Shown piece after piece: positions 1-5,152 of a DNA stretch of 5,152 bases. The notes under the pieces are model-generated. The model worked only from the letters and a program-made list of their open reading frames with translations. It searched no databases and was not told the DNA's origin. The stretch is from Nitriliruptorales bacterium (lineage in GTDB: Bacteria; Actinomycetota; Nitriliruptoria; Euzebyales; Egibacteraceae): assembly GCA_007119305.1 (NCBI GenBank), contig SKPY01000521.1:1-5152 (forward strand), written 5' to 3'. Position 1 is the stretch's first letter; each line of letters begins with the position of its first letter. A program made the position numbers and the translations under genes.

Positions 1-1
1 G

Positions 2-703
2 CCCGGCGGGTCCGGCCCACCGCCGCCGGCCCCTCCGGCGTACCAGCCGCCGCCGTCCCCGCCGAAGCCACAGGCGCCACCGTCCATCCTCGGGCGGCTC
101 GCGGCCGGGGTGGCCCTCCTCGTGCTCGGCGTCGCCGCGCTGCTCGACAACGTCGGCGTGCTCGATCTCGCTGCCTACCACTACGTCGCGCTCGCGCTCG
201 TCGTGACCGGTGCCGCCCTGCTCGTCGGGTCGGTGTGGGGGCGTGCACGCGGCCTCATCGCCGTCGGGCTGCTGCTCATCCCCGCCCTCGTCATCACCAG
301 CGTGTTCGGCGCCCTGAATACGCATGGCTTCGAAGTCGGCGAGCGCTTCTACCGGCCACAGACGAGCGCGCAGATCGCGGAGCCCCTCACGCTGTTCGCG
401 GGTGAGCTGGAGATCGACCTCACCGAGCTCGACCCCGACCGCGACCACGAGGTGCGCGCCAGCGTGACGTTCGGAGACCTCCTGGTGGTGGTGCCCGATG
501 ACGCGAACCTGCGGTTGCATGGGCAGACCACGGCTGGGGAGGTCGAGCTCCTCGACATCACGGTCGGTGGCCTCAACGTCCGCCGCGCCCTGGACGACGA
601 GGTGTCCGCCCGCGCCCCCACCCTCGACATCGACGCCCGCACGGGCTTCGGCCGCGTGCGCGTGGTCCGCGCTACCCAACCTGAGCAGAGGATCCACCCA
701 TGA
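2..703 (+). CDS. PspC/LiaF-like envelope-stress membrane protein, C-terminal part (5' end outside window)
   Basis: The frame is open from the left edge, so the true start lies outside the window; a GTG at 110 falls inside the first membrane helix and is an unlikely start. The visible 233 residues begin with a Pro-rich linker (about 1-28), followed by three hydrophobic segments (about 29-49, 59-80 and 84-104) and then a soluble beta-rich domain (about 125-225). That domain contains GELEIDL (134-140), a glycine-proline block reading VTFGDLLVVVPDD (155-167) and a second similar strand pair near the end (FGRVRVVR). This layout matches the C-terminal 'cell-wall-active antibiotic response' domain of LiaF-type proteins, which in actinobacteria is often joined to an N-terminal PspC domain by a Pro-rich linker and helices. 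The PspC domain itself is not visible, so that part is inference. The likely role is sensing or modulating envelope stress at the membrane. The stop overlaps the next gene's ATG, so the two are probably co-transcribed. A generic DUF-type membrane protein is the alternative. Confidence 0.8.
   Translation, partial: PGGSGPPPPAPPAYQPPPSPPKPQAPPSILGRLAAGVALLVLGVAALLDNVGVLDLAAYHYVALALVVTGAALLVGSVWGRARGLIAVGLLLIPALVITSVFGALNTHGFEVGERFYRPQTSAQIAEPLTLFAGELEIDLTELDPDRDHEVRASVTFGDLLVVVPDDANLRLHGQTTAGEVELLDITVGGLNVRRALDDEVSARAPTLDIDARTGFGRVRVVRATQPEQRIHP
687..692 (+). promoter_or_regulatory. Ribosome binding site for the 77-residue membrane protein
   Basis: AGAGGA lies inside the end of the upstream gene, 7 nt before the ATG at 700. 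It supports that start and reinitiation after the upstream stop. Confidence 0.6.
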
Positions 704-933
704 CACGCCACCCGCTCGACGCCCTCTCCCTGCTGTTCGGTGCTGCGTTCGTCGTCCTCGGCGGGGCGACGCTTGCCCTGTCCGAGGTGCCGCTCGGCTG
801 GGTGGACCCCCGCTGGGTCGCGCCGGCCGTGGCGGTCGCCGTCGGAGCCTGGTTGCTCGTCACGAGCCGCCGCCGGGCCAGCCACGACGACGGGAAGGTG
901 TCGTCGCAGCCCTCCGCGCACGGCCACGGGTAG
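700..933 (+). CDS. Small two-helix membrane protein, function unknown
   Basis: This 77-residue protein has two hydrophobic segments (about 8-28 and 37-55) separated by a short loop containing GWVDPRWV. After the second helix comes an RRR cluster (57-59) and a polar tail rich in Ser, Gln and His. By the positive-inside rule both ends probably face the cytoplasm. The ATG at 700 overlaps the previous gene's TGA by 4 bp (ATGA) and has an SD-like sequence 7 nt upstream, so the start is well supported and translation is probably coupled. Similar small proteins starting with a 'HPLDALSLLFG'-like segment occur beside PspC-domain genes in other actinobacteria as far as I recall, so it may be an accessory subunit of the envelope-stress protein. 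No catalytic motif is visible and no specific function can be given. Confidence 0.8.
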   Translation: MTRHPLDALSLLFGAAFVVLGGATLALSEVPLGWVDPRWVAPAVAVAVGAWLLVTSRRRASHDDGKVSSQPSAHGHG

Positions 934-958
934 GGCCGCTGCGCCTGCCCGCCCGGGT

Positions 959-987
959 CGTCTGCGCAAGTTCCAGGTCAGCAGACG
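959..987. terminator. Candidate bidirectional terminator hairpin between convergent genes
   Basis: A perfect 7-bp inverted repeat, CGTCTGC (959-965) and GCAGACG (981-987), encloses a 15-nt loop. It lies between the stop of the plus-strand membrane gene (931-933) and the stop of the minus-strand hydrolase (989-991), the right place for a shared terminator. There is no T-tract on either side and the loop is long, so the call is weak. Confidence 0.35.
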
Positions 988-988
988 G

Positions 989-1810
989 CTAGGGCAACGC
1001 GGCGAGGAACGCCTGGACAGCGTCGAGATACCGCGCGCGCTGGTCATGCCGCACGCTGTGGCCCGCCTCAGGCAGGGAGACCGACTCCAGCGTCGGGACG
1101 AGTCGTCCGAGCTCCGCGATCGCCTCCGGCGTTGCGAGCGCGCCGCGCCCGGGATCGCCGGTGACCAGCAGGACCGGGCAGCGCACCCTCGGCAGCTCCC
1201 GAGACCACTCGACCGCACTCCCTCCGGGCGCGTCGAAGATCTCGGTCACCCGTGGGCTCATCCGCTGCTTGGCCTCGGCCCACCGGATGATCTCCGCCGC
1301 CGGCCAGTGCGGGGCGACGCGGCGCTGCTCCGCGACCAGCTGTCGGTGTGTCTTGCGCTTCATCGCTGCCATGTCCGCCCGCATCTGCGCTCGGGTCTCG
1401 CCGTCGGCTTTCGGGTCACGTGGCATCCACCACGGCGGCGGATCCTCGAGCACGAGCGCTCGTGGCAGCTCCGGCGTGGTAGCAGCCAGCGCCAGCACCG
1501 TCAGCGCGCCCATCGAGTGGCCCACCAGCACAGGCGAGTCGAGCTCGAGCGCGGCGCTGAGGCCGCGCAGGTCATCGGCCTGAGCGGCCGCGTCGTAGCC
1601 GTCCGCGGGCTCCGAGGAGCGGCCATGCCCGCGCGCGTCCACAAGGATGACGTCGTAGCCGGGCGCGAACGCCTCGGCCACGGCCGTCCAGCAGCACCCG
1701 TCGTCACCCACCCCATGTGCGCAGATGAGCGGTGGCTTCGCACCGCCGCTGCGGACGTAGTGCAGGCGCAGCCCTGCCACGTCGCAGTCGCCCGGGTGCC
1801 ATGCCGTCAC
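989..1810 (-). CDS. Alpha/beta-fold hydrolase
   Basis: This 273-residue protein has the standard length and layout of a single-domain alpha/beta-hydrolase of the fold-1 type. Visible elements, in order, are the oxyanion-hole HG (32-33), the VDARGHGRS strand-turn (57-65), the nucleophile elbow GHSMG with Ser99, a helical cap region (about 122-205) containing a PPPWWMP stretch, the likely acid Asp219 in VTGDPGRG, and His251 in EAGHSVRHD. The Ser-Asp-His triad is therefore complete and the enzyme is probably active and cytoplasmic; I see no signal peptide. The substrate cannot be inferred; esterases, C-C hydrolases, haloperoxidase-like proteins and lactonases share these motifs, although haloalkane dehalogenases are excluded because the nucleophile is Ser. 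The start is a GTG with GGGAGGG upstream. The gene lies 124 bp downstream of the DUF4191 gene on the same strand, so it may be its distal partner or have its own promoter. Confidence 0.93.
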   Translation of the reverse strand: MTAWHPGDCDVAGLRLHYVRSGGAKPPLICAHGVGDDGCCWTAVAEAFAPGYDVILVDARGHGRSSEPADGYDAAAQADDLRGLSAALELDSPVLVGHSMGALTVLALAATTPELPRALVLEDPPPWWMPRDPKADGETRAQMRADMAAMKRKTHRQLVAEQRRVAPHWPAAEIIRWAEAKQRMSPRVTEIFDAPGGSAVEWSRELPRVRCPVLLVTGDPGRGALATPEAIAELGRLVPTLESVSLPEAGHSVRHDQRARYLDAVQAFLAALP

Positions 1811-1934
1811 GCGCGAGCCCTCCCGTTCGAGCGTGCACGGGTGAGCGTAACCCGGGTCATGGCGGAGCGCCTGCTCGCGCTGACAGGGGACCGCAGTGGG
1901 CTCCCTACGGTGGGCCGAGCGCAGCGACCCGACC
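1811..1934 (-). other. Intergenic region between the DUF4191 and hydrolase genes
   Basis: This 124-bp stretch has no strong terminator for the DUF4191 gene and no convincing promoter pair. A TACGCT hexamer (1849-1844, minus strand) could be a -10 element, but nothing like a -35 stands upstream. It also holds a 17-codon minus-strand reading frame (1860-1807) whose TGA overlaps the hydrolase GTG; that frame lacks an SD and is not called as a gene. Confidence 0.4.
1818..1824 (-). promoter_or_regulatory. Strong ribosome binding site fixing the hydrolase GTG start
   Basis: On the minus strand GGGAGGG stands 7 nt before the GTG at 1810. It is the best SD-like match near the start and supports GTG over later in-frame codons. 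Confidence 0.65.
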
Positions 1935-2603
1935 TCAGCGCTGCCGCTTCGAGAACGGGATCGGGCCCTTGGGGATCGGCAGGTTCTGGTCCTGCAGGGC
2001 TGCGAGCCTCGTCTCGAGATCCGCTGCGGCCTGCCGTTTGAGCTTGCGGGGCAGCTTCATCACGTGTGACTGGAGCTTGGGCAGGGGCACCTGCCCCTCG
2101 CCCTGACCCACGCTGACCTCATGCACGGGCACGTCCTCACCAGCCGCCCGCGCCACCCGCCGCTTCTCCTGCTTGAGCAGGCTCGCGACCCGCGCCCGCG
2201 AGCCCTCCCCGACCACGATGACTCCCGGGCGGCCCACCACGCGGTGGACGAAGTCCTGCTTGCGGGTGAACGCCACCGCTGGGGTGACGTGCCACGGCCC
2301 GCGCATCGACTGGAGCACCGCGGCGGCTGCACCGGGATGGCCCTCCATCATCGTGTACTGCGCCTTCTGCACGCGGCGGCCGAAGACCGTGGCTGCGGCC
2401 AGGGCACCGAACAGCACGCCGAAGAGCACGCCTGCGGACCAGTGGATGGCGAACGTGATGAGGGCGCCGACGAGCAGCATCACCCCGACCCCGAAACCCG
2501 CCATGAGCGGGACGAGCTTGGGATCGACCTCGCGCGTCCGCGCGAAGGCGATCCGCATCGCGCTGAGGCGCTGCTTGAGCTTCGCTCCTCGTTCCTTCGC
2601 CAT
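1935..2603 (-). CDS. DUF4191-family two-helix membrane protein
   Basis: The protein (222 residues from the chosen start, 225 from the upstream ATG at 2612) fits DUF4191, an actinobacterial family of unknown function. Positions here count from the upstream ATG. A basic N-terminal segment (1-30) is followed by two adjacent hydrophobic helices (about 34-56 and 59-77). After these come FGRRVQKAQY (77-86), EGHPGAAAAVL (90-100), and a conserved-looking block with VVGRPGVIVVGEG (125-137), LLKQEKRRVAR and a GQGEGQVPLPKL segment (169-180). A charged C-terminal tail ends with prolines. The large cytoplasmic domain follows a helical hairpin. In mycobacteria the homologue (Rv2219, from memory) sits near lipoate-synthesis genes; no such genes are seen here. 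I favour the ATG at 2603 because family members usually begin MAK/MAR and a TAGCAT hexamer lies 7 nt upstream, suggesting a leaderless message; no good SD precedes either ATG. Confidence 0.88.
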   Translation of the reverse strand: MAKERGAKLKQRLSAMRIAFARTREVDPKLVPLMAGFGVGVMLLVGALITFAIHWSAGVLFGVLFGALAAATVFGRRVQKAQYTMMEGHPGAAAAVLQSMRGPWHVTPAVAFTRKQDFVHRVVGRPGVIVVGEGSRARVASLLKQEKRRVARAAGEDVPVHEVSVGQGEGQVPLPKLQSHVMKLPRKLKRQAAADLETRLAALQDQNLPIPKGPIPFSKRQR

Positions 2604-2610
2604 GCCCTGC

Positions 2611-2616
2611 ATGCTA
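2611..2616 (-). promoter_or_regulatory. Candidate -10 element for a leaderless DUF4191 transcript
   Basis: TAGCAT (2616-2611, minus strand) has the TAnnnT form of actinobacterial -10 boxes and ends 7 nt before the A of the ATG at 2603. That would place the transcription start on the start codon. No recognisable -35 is found 16-18 bp upstream, so this is tentative. Confidence 0.3.
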
Positions 2617-2938
2617 CGTGTTCGGGTAGCCGCTGCGCGGATCGGCGCGGGCGCGGCTGGCGGTGTGGGTCACGCAGCCCAGGGTGCGGGCAGTCCCGGA
2701 TCCCAGCCTCACCGCTGTCCCGGCGGGCGCCGGTCAGGACAGGTGTCAGGCGGCAGCGGGGCCGCCGGATCGGGCCGGTGTCCGGTCACTGGGCGGCGGC
2801 GGAGATCCCCGTCGCGCCGTTGCCGCTGCCGCTGGCGATGCGCCGCGGGCGGGCCTCTTCGGGGACCGTTCACTCACCTCCTTGACACGCCTGCATCGGC
2901 CAGCGGTCGACGCCGCGGGCCCGTTGCCGCCTGAGCTC

Positions 2939-2966
2939 TTACCCACGTCGACGCCTCGTGTAGCCT
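2939..2966 (+). promoter_or_regulatory. Candidate promoter for the DinB/MDMPI-like gene
   Basis: TTACCC (2939-2944) and TAGCCT (2961-2966) are separated by 16 bp and lie about 33 bp before the ATG at 2999. The -10 fits the TAnnnT form; the -35 is only a partial match to TTGACA. Confidence 0.35.
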
Positions 2967-2985
2967 CCCATGTCAGGCAGGCGTC

Positions 2986-2993
2986 GAGAGGGG
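2986..2993 (+). promoter_or_regulatory. Ribosome binding site fixing the ATG at 2999
   Basis: GAGAGGGG stands 5 nt before the ATG. It supports this start over upstream in-frame starts, which would add a domain-free Pro/Arg/Ala-rich extension of up to 112 residues. Confidence 0.6.
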
Positions 2994-2998
2994 CTGTC

Positions 2999-3571
2999 AT
3001 GGAGACCAACGAGCTGCGCGCCAACGCGCTGCAGGACTTCAGCGCGCGGGTGCACGGGCTCGAGGCGGACCAGTGGGCGGCGCCGACGCCCTGCTCCGAC
3101 TGGGACGTCCCGGACCTCGTCGCGCACGTGGTCTCGGAGCTGCTGTGGTCGGTGGAGCTGGGCCGCGGCGCCACGCTCGAGGCGGTCGGCGACCGTTTCG
3201 ACGGCGACGTGCTCGGTGCTGATCCGGTGGCCACGACGGACGCTGCGATCGAGGCCTCGGTGGCGACGTTCCGCGGTGAGCACGCCGAACAGATTCACAC
3301 GAGCCAGGGCCTGGTGCCGGCCGAGCACTACCTCACCCAGATGCTCACTGACGCGGTCGTGCACACCTGGGACCTGGCGGTGGCCAGCGGCCAGGACCGC
3401 ACGGTCGACGCTGCGGCGTGCCGACGTGTCTACGAACGGGCGCTCGATGCGCGCGCGGAGATCGACGCGGCCCGCGAGGTGGGGCTGTTCGGGCCGGAGG
3501 TTCCGGTCCCCGATGACGCCTCGGACCTTGACAAGCTGCTCGGGCTTCTGGGCCGCGACCCGCGCATGTGA
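2999..3571 (+). CDS. TIGR03086/MDMPI-like DinB-superfamily metal-binding protein
   Basis: This 190-residue protein resembles TIGR03086 proteins, relatives of mycothiol-dependent maleylpyruvate isomerase. The N-terminal segment carries the family pattern WAAPTPCSDWDVPDLVAHVV (26-45), and the C-terminal half has TDAVVHTWDLA (117-127). His43, Asp118 and His122 are spaced like the His/Glu/His zinc ligands of the corynebacterial maleylpyruvate isomerase, with four residues between the last two, so a metal-bound four-helix DinB bundle is likely. Proteins of this group are thought to act as thiol-dependent transferases or isomerases, in actinobacteria probably with mycothiol; the substrate here is unknown, and no gentisate-pathway genes are nearby. 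It is shorter than the true isomerase and seems to lack its C-terminal domain. No signal peptide is visible, so it is cytosolic. It is transcribed alone, divergent from the DUF4191 gene, and ends 10 bp from the stop of the convergent SDR gene. Confidence 0.88.
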   Translation: METNELRANALQDFSARVHGLEADQWAAPTPCSDWDVPDLVAHVVSELLWSVELGRGATLEAVGDRFDGDVLGADPVATTDAAIEASVATFRGEHAEQIHTSQGLVPAEHYLTQMLTDAVVHTWDLAVASGQDRTVDAAACRRVYERALDARAEIDAAREVGLFGPEVPVPDDASDLDKLLGLLGRDPRM

Positions 3572-3581
3572 CCCTGCGTGG

Positions 3582-4406
3582 CTAGAGGTCGAGCAGGAAC
3601 CTGTTCACCCGGTCGCTGATCCAGGTCGGCGCGGCGCGGGACAGCAGCGTGAACGCCTGCGCATCGAGCCCGACGACGTAGCGCGGTCGCGGCGTCTTGG
3701 CCTCGAGCGCCCGCGTGATGGTCCGCGCGGCCGCGTCGGGGTCGATCATCATCCGCTGCCACAGGCGAATCAGATCGCGCGAGCGCTCGTACGCGGTCGT
3801 GTAGCGTGACTCCGACCGCCGCTGGACGTCGGCTTCGAGGTCCGCCCAGATCTCCGTGCGGATGCCGCCCGGTTCGATGAGCGTCACGTGCACGCCGTCG
3901 GCCGCGACCTCGATCCGCAGCGCGTCGCTGGCGGCTTCGAGCGCGTGCTTGGCCGCCTGATACCAGCCCGCCAGCGCCGTCGTCGCGCGTCCGTAGACCG
4001 ACGACACGTTCACGATGCGGCCGCTGCCGCTGGCACGCATGCCCGGCAGTGCCAGACGGGCCAGGCGCAGCGGCGCGATGGTCATGGTCTCGAAGCGCTG
4101 CCGCACCTCGTCGTCGGAGACGTCCTCGATCGCGCCGACCCCGCCGTAGCCGGCGTTGTTCACGATGCCGTAGAGCGGCGCGAGCTCGCCGACCACCGCT
4201 GCGCAGCGCTCGGCGTCGGTGACGTCGAGGAGGACGGTCTCGATCTCGGCGCCCGCACGGGCAGCCTCGGCCTGCACCGTGGCCGCCTTCGCCTCCGAGC
4301 GCACGCTGCCGACCGCGCGGAAGCCCGCGTGGGCGAGCGCGATGACCGTCGCGAGTCCCACCCCCGAGTTTGCTCCGGTCACGAGCACGGGGCGGTCTGT
4401 GCTCAT
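3582..4406 (-). CDS. Short-chain dehydrogenase/reductase, probably NADP(H)-dependent
   Basis: This is a 274-residue classical SDR with an extended C-terminus. The Rossmann glycine motif TGANSGVG spans 10-17. Arg36 after the second strand (GSVRS) points to NADP(H). DV at 61-62 and NNAG at 83-86 follow. Catalytic Ser136 lies in NVSSVYG, Tyr149 and Lys153 in YQAAK, and PG at 179-180. The helix-4 position that normally carries the catalytic Asn seems to be Met108 (FETMTIAPLRL), which is unusual. The C-terminal part (about 195-274) ends RVNRFLLDL and resembles the tails of retinol- or 17-beta-hydroxysteroid-dehydrogenase-like SDRs, suggesting a hydrophobic alcohol or ketone substrate; this is inference. 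I chose the ATG at 4406 over an upstream start because the glycine motif begins 10 residues in, AGGTGG lies 4 nt upstream, and it overlaps the preceding SDR stop by 4 bp. The two are therefore probably translated in a coupled way. Confidence 0.92.
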   Translation of the reverse strand: MSTDRPVLVTGANSGVGLATVIALAHAGFRAVGSVRSEAKAATVQAEAARAGAEIETVLLDVTDAERCAAVVGELAPLYGIVNNAGYGGVGAIEDVSDDEVRQRFETMTIAPLRLARLALPGMRASGSGRIVNVSSVYGRATTALAGWYQAAKHALEAASDALRIEVAADGVHVTLIEPGGIRTEIWADLEADVQRRSESRYTTAYERSRDLIRLWQRMMIDPDAAARTITRALEAKTPRPRYVVGLDAQAFTLLSRAAPTWISDRVNRFLLDL

Positions 4407-5149
4407 CGCGCCACCTGACGGGGGCCGGGCACGCCGCGGAAGCCGTAGGCCGCGGGCTCGCGCCCAGGCTGCACGAACCACGCCTGCCCGCTGCGTCCCT
4501 CGGCGAGGATCGCCATGATCGCCGCCGCGACCTCGTCCGCGGACAGCAGCGGCACATCCAACCCGCGCATCCGAGCACGCACCTCCTCGGTGACGAGCCC
4601 GGTGTCCGCGTAGCCCGGGCACACCGCGTTCGCCGTGATCGCGCGTGCCTCGAGCGACGGTGCGACCGAGCGGATGAACGCGACCACCGCGTGCTTGGTC
4701 GCGCTGTACAGCGGGTCTTCCGGCATGGGGGTGAGGCCGCCCAGCGAGGCGGTGGCCACGATCGCGCCCCCGTCGCGCATCGCGGGCACCAGCGCGCGGA
4801 CGCCGAACACCACGCCGTCGAGGTTGACCCGCAGCGTCCGCCGGTAGGTGGCGTCATCGAGCGCGGTGACGTCGTCGACGCCCGTGGCCACCCCGGCGTT
4901 CAGCAGCGCGACGTCCAGGCGCCCGTCCGCGGCCCTCACTGCGTCGAGCGTGGCGCGCCACGCGGCGGGGTCGCCGACGTCTAGCGCGGCGAACCGGCCG
5001 CCCACGTCGCGTGCGGCTGCCTGCCCACCCGCTGCGTCGAGGTCCGCGATGACCACGCGTGCCCCGGCAGCCGCGAGCCGCGCTGCCGCGGCCCGCCCGA
5101 TGCCCGACGCGCCCCCGGTCACCAGGGCTGTCTTGCCGTCCAGCCGCAC
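4403..5149 (-). CDS. Short-chain dehydrogenase/reductase, probably NAD(H)-dependent
   Basis: This is a 248-residue classical SDR with every family landmark. TGGASGIG spans 11-18. Asp36 at the end of the second strand (VVIADLD) is the usual mark of NAD(H) preference. Asp57-Val58, LNAG (83-86) and Asn109 (VNLDG) follow. Catalytic Ser135 (TASLGG), Tyr148 and Lys152 (YSATK) and CPGY (177-180) complete the Asn-Ser-Tyr-Lys tetrad, so it is predicted to be active as a cytosolic alcohol dehydrogenase or ketone reductase. The C-terminus (FVQPGREPAAYGFRG, 225-239) is like that of many uncharacterised actinobacterial SDRs; the substrate is unknown. The start is a GTG at 5149, only 3 bp from the right edge. 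Its ribosome binding site is out of view and an upstream start cannot be excluded, though the glycine motif sits at the normal distance from this GTG. The TGA overlaps the next SDR's ATG by 4 bp. Confidence 0.92.
   Translation of the reverse strand: MRLDGKTALVTGGASGIGRAAAARLAAAGARVVIADLDAAGGQAAARDVGGRFAALDVGDPAAWRATLDAVRAADGRLDVALLNAGVATGVDDVTALDDATYRRTLRVNLDGVVFGVRALVPAMRDGGAIVATASLGGLTPMPEDPLYSATKHAVVAFIRSVAPSLEARAITANAVCPGYADTGLVTEEVRARMRGLDVPLLSADEVAAAIMAILAEGRSGQAWFVQPGREPAAYGFRGVPGPRQVAR
4411..4416 (-). promoter_or_regulatory. Internal ribosome binding site for the downstream SDR
   Basis: AGGTGG on the minus strand lies within the last codons of the upstream SDR, 4 nt before the ATG at 4406. 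It decides that start and supports translational coupling. Confidence 0.6.
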
Positions 5150-5152
5150 GCC

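Larger units (their letters stand above)
2613..2998. other. Divergent intergenic region, non-coding, with several GC-rich hairpins
   Basis: This interval of about 390 bp lies between divergently transcribed genes. Open frames cross it on both strands, but their products are Arg/Gly/Pro/Ala-rich with no domain-like pattern, so I call no gene. Three helices follow each other. The first is a 10-bp stem with a 4-nt bulge (2715-2724 with 2729-2742, loop GGGC). The second is GGCGGC/GCCGCC (2749-2766, 6-nt loop). The third is GGATC/GATCC (2767-2771 with 2804-2808) enclosing CCGG-TGT-CCGG (2775-2785). At this base composition such stems also arise by chance. I recognise no known riboswitch or small RNA. 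Promoters for both flanking genes should lie here. Confidence 0.55.

Noticed and set aside
349..1218. Minus-strand frame of 289 codons opposite the membrane pair
   Set aside because: It has a Ser/Arg-rich composition and no domain; it overlaps well-supported genes on both strands.
1896..1915. Direct repeat GTGGGC (1896-1901 and 1910-1915) in the gap before the hydrolase
   Set aside because: It is too short to be meaningful at this base composition and does not form a hairpin.
740..2041. Long plus-strand frame (433 codons) opposite the hydrolase
   Set aside because: The product is Arg/Ala/Pro-rich without domain patterns, and the opposite strand encodes a hydrolase with a full catalytic triad. 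It is a high-GC shadow.
2882..2887. Exact TTGACA hexamer as a -35 box
   Set aside because: No -10-like sequence occurs 16-18 bp downstream, and it lies over 110 bp from the start codon.
2744..2978. Direct repeat TGTCAGGC (2744-2751 and 2971-2978) as operator sites
   Set aside because: An 8-bp repeat within about 390 GC-rich bases is expected by chance; there is no palindrome or further copy.
2663..2998. N-terminal extension of the DinB-like protein
   Set aside because: The 112 extra residues lack any domain pattern, while the ATG at 2999 has a good SD and gives the usual family start.
4407..4622. 72-residue N-terminal extension of the downstream SDR
   Set aside because: It overlaps the upstream SDR in another frame and is Arg/Gly-rich. 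The ATG at 4406 places the glycine motif at the normal distance and has an SD.
3430..4857. Long minus-strand frame (475 codons) across both SDR genes
   Set aside because: It is another frame of the same strand. The product is Arg-rich and repetitive, while the SDR motifs lie in the other frames.

Overview
This is a very GC-rich chromosomal window, most likely from an actinobacterium (phylum Actinomycetota); the genus cannot be told from the sequence. Three things point there: a DUF4191-type membrane protein, a family known mainly from actinobacteria; a DinB/mycothiol-dependent-isomerase-like protein (mycothiol is an actinobacterial thiol); and the composition, with frequent GTG starts and long spurious open frames opposite real genes. 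I see no rRNA, tRNA, CRISPR array, insertion sequence, integrase or phage gene.

Layout. (1) 2-933, plus strand: the C-terminal part of a PspC/LiaF-like membrane protein that enters from the left edge, overlapping by 4 bp a 77-residue two-helix membrane protein; together they look like the end of an envelope-stress operon. (2) 989-1810, minus: an alpha/beta-hydrolase with a complete Ser-Asp-His triad, convergent with the first pair and separated from it by a 55-bp gap that holds an inverted repeat. (3) 1935-2603, minus: the DUF4191 membrane protein, 124 bp upstream of the hydrolase on the same strand. (4) 2613-2998: a divergent, non-coding interval of about 390 bp with several GC-rich hairpins and candidate promoters at both ends. 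(5) 2999-3571, plus: a 190-residue DinB/MDMPI-like protein with a likely His-Asp-His metal site. (6) 3582-5149, minus: two short-chain dehydrogenases/reductases (SDRs) overlapping by 4 bp. The upstream one has an acidic residue typical of NAD(H) users; the downstream one has a basic residue typical of NADP(H) users and appears to lack the usual catalytic Asn.

How they may work together. Two translationally coupled pairs are visible: the membrane pair at the left and the SDR pair at the right. The remaining genes look like independent housekeeping or accessory-metabolism genes, and nothing shows that the whole window is one pathway. I did not find a convincing new defence, mobile or biosynthetic system. 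The most useful leads are the SDR pair with apparently opposite cofactor preferences, the missing Asn in one of them, and the structured divergent intergenic region.
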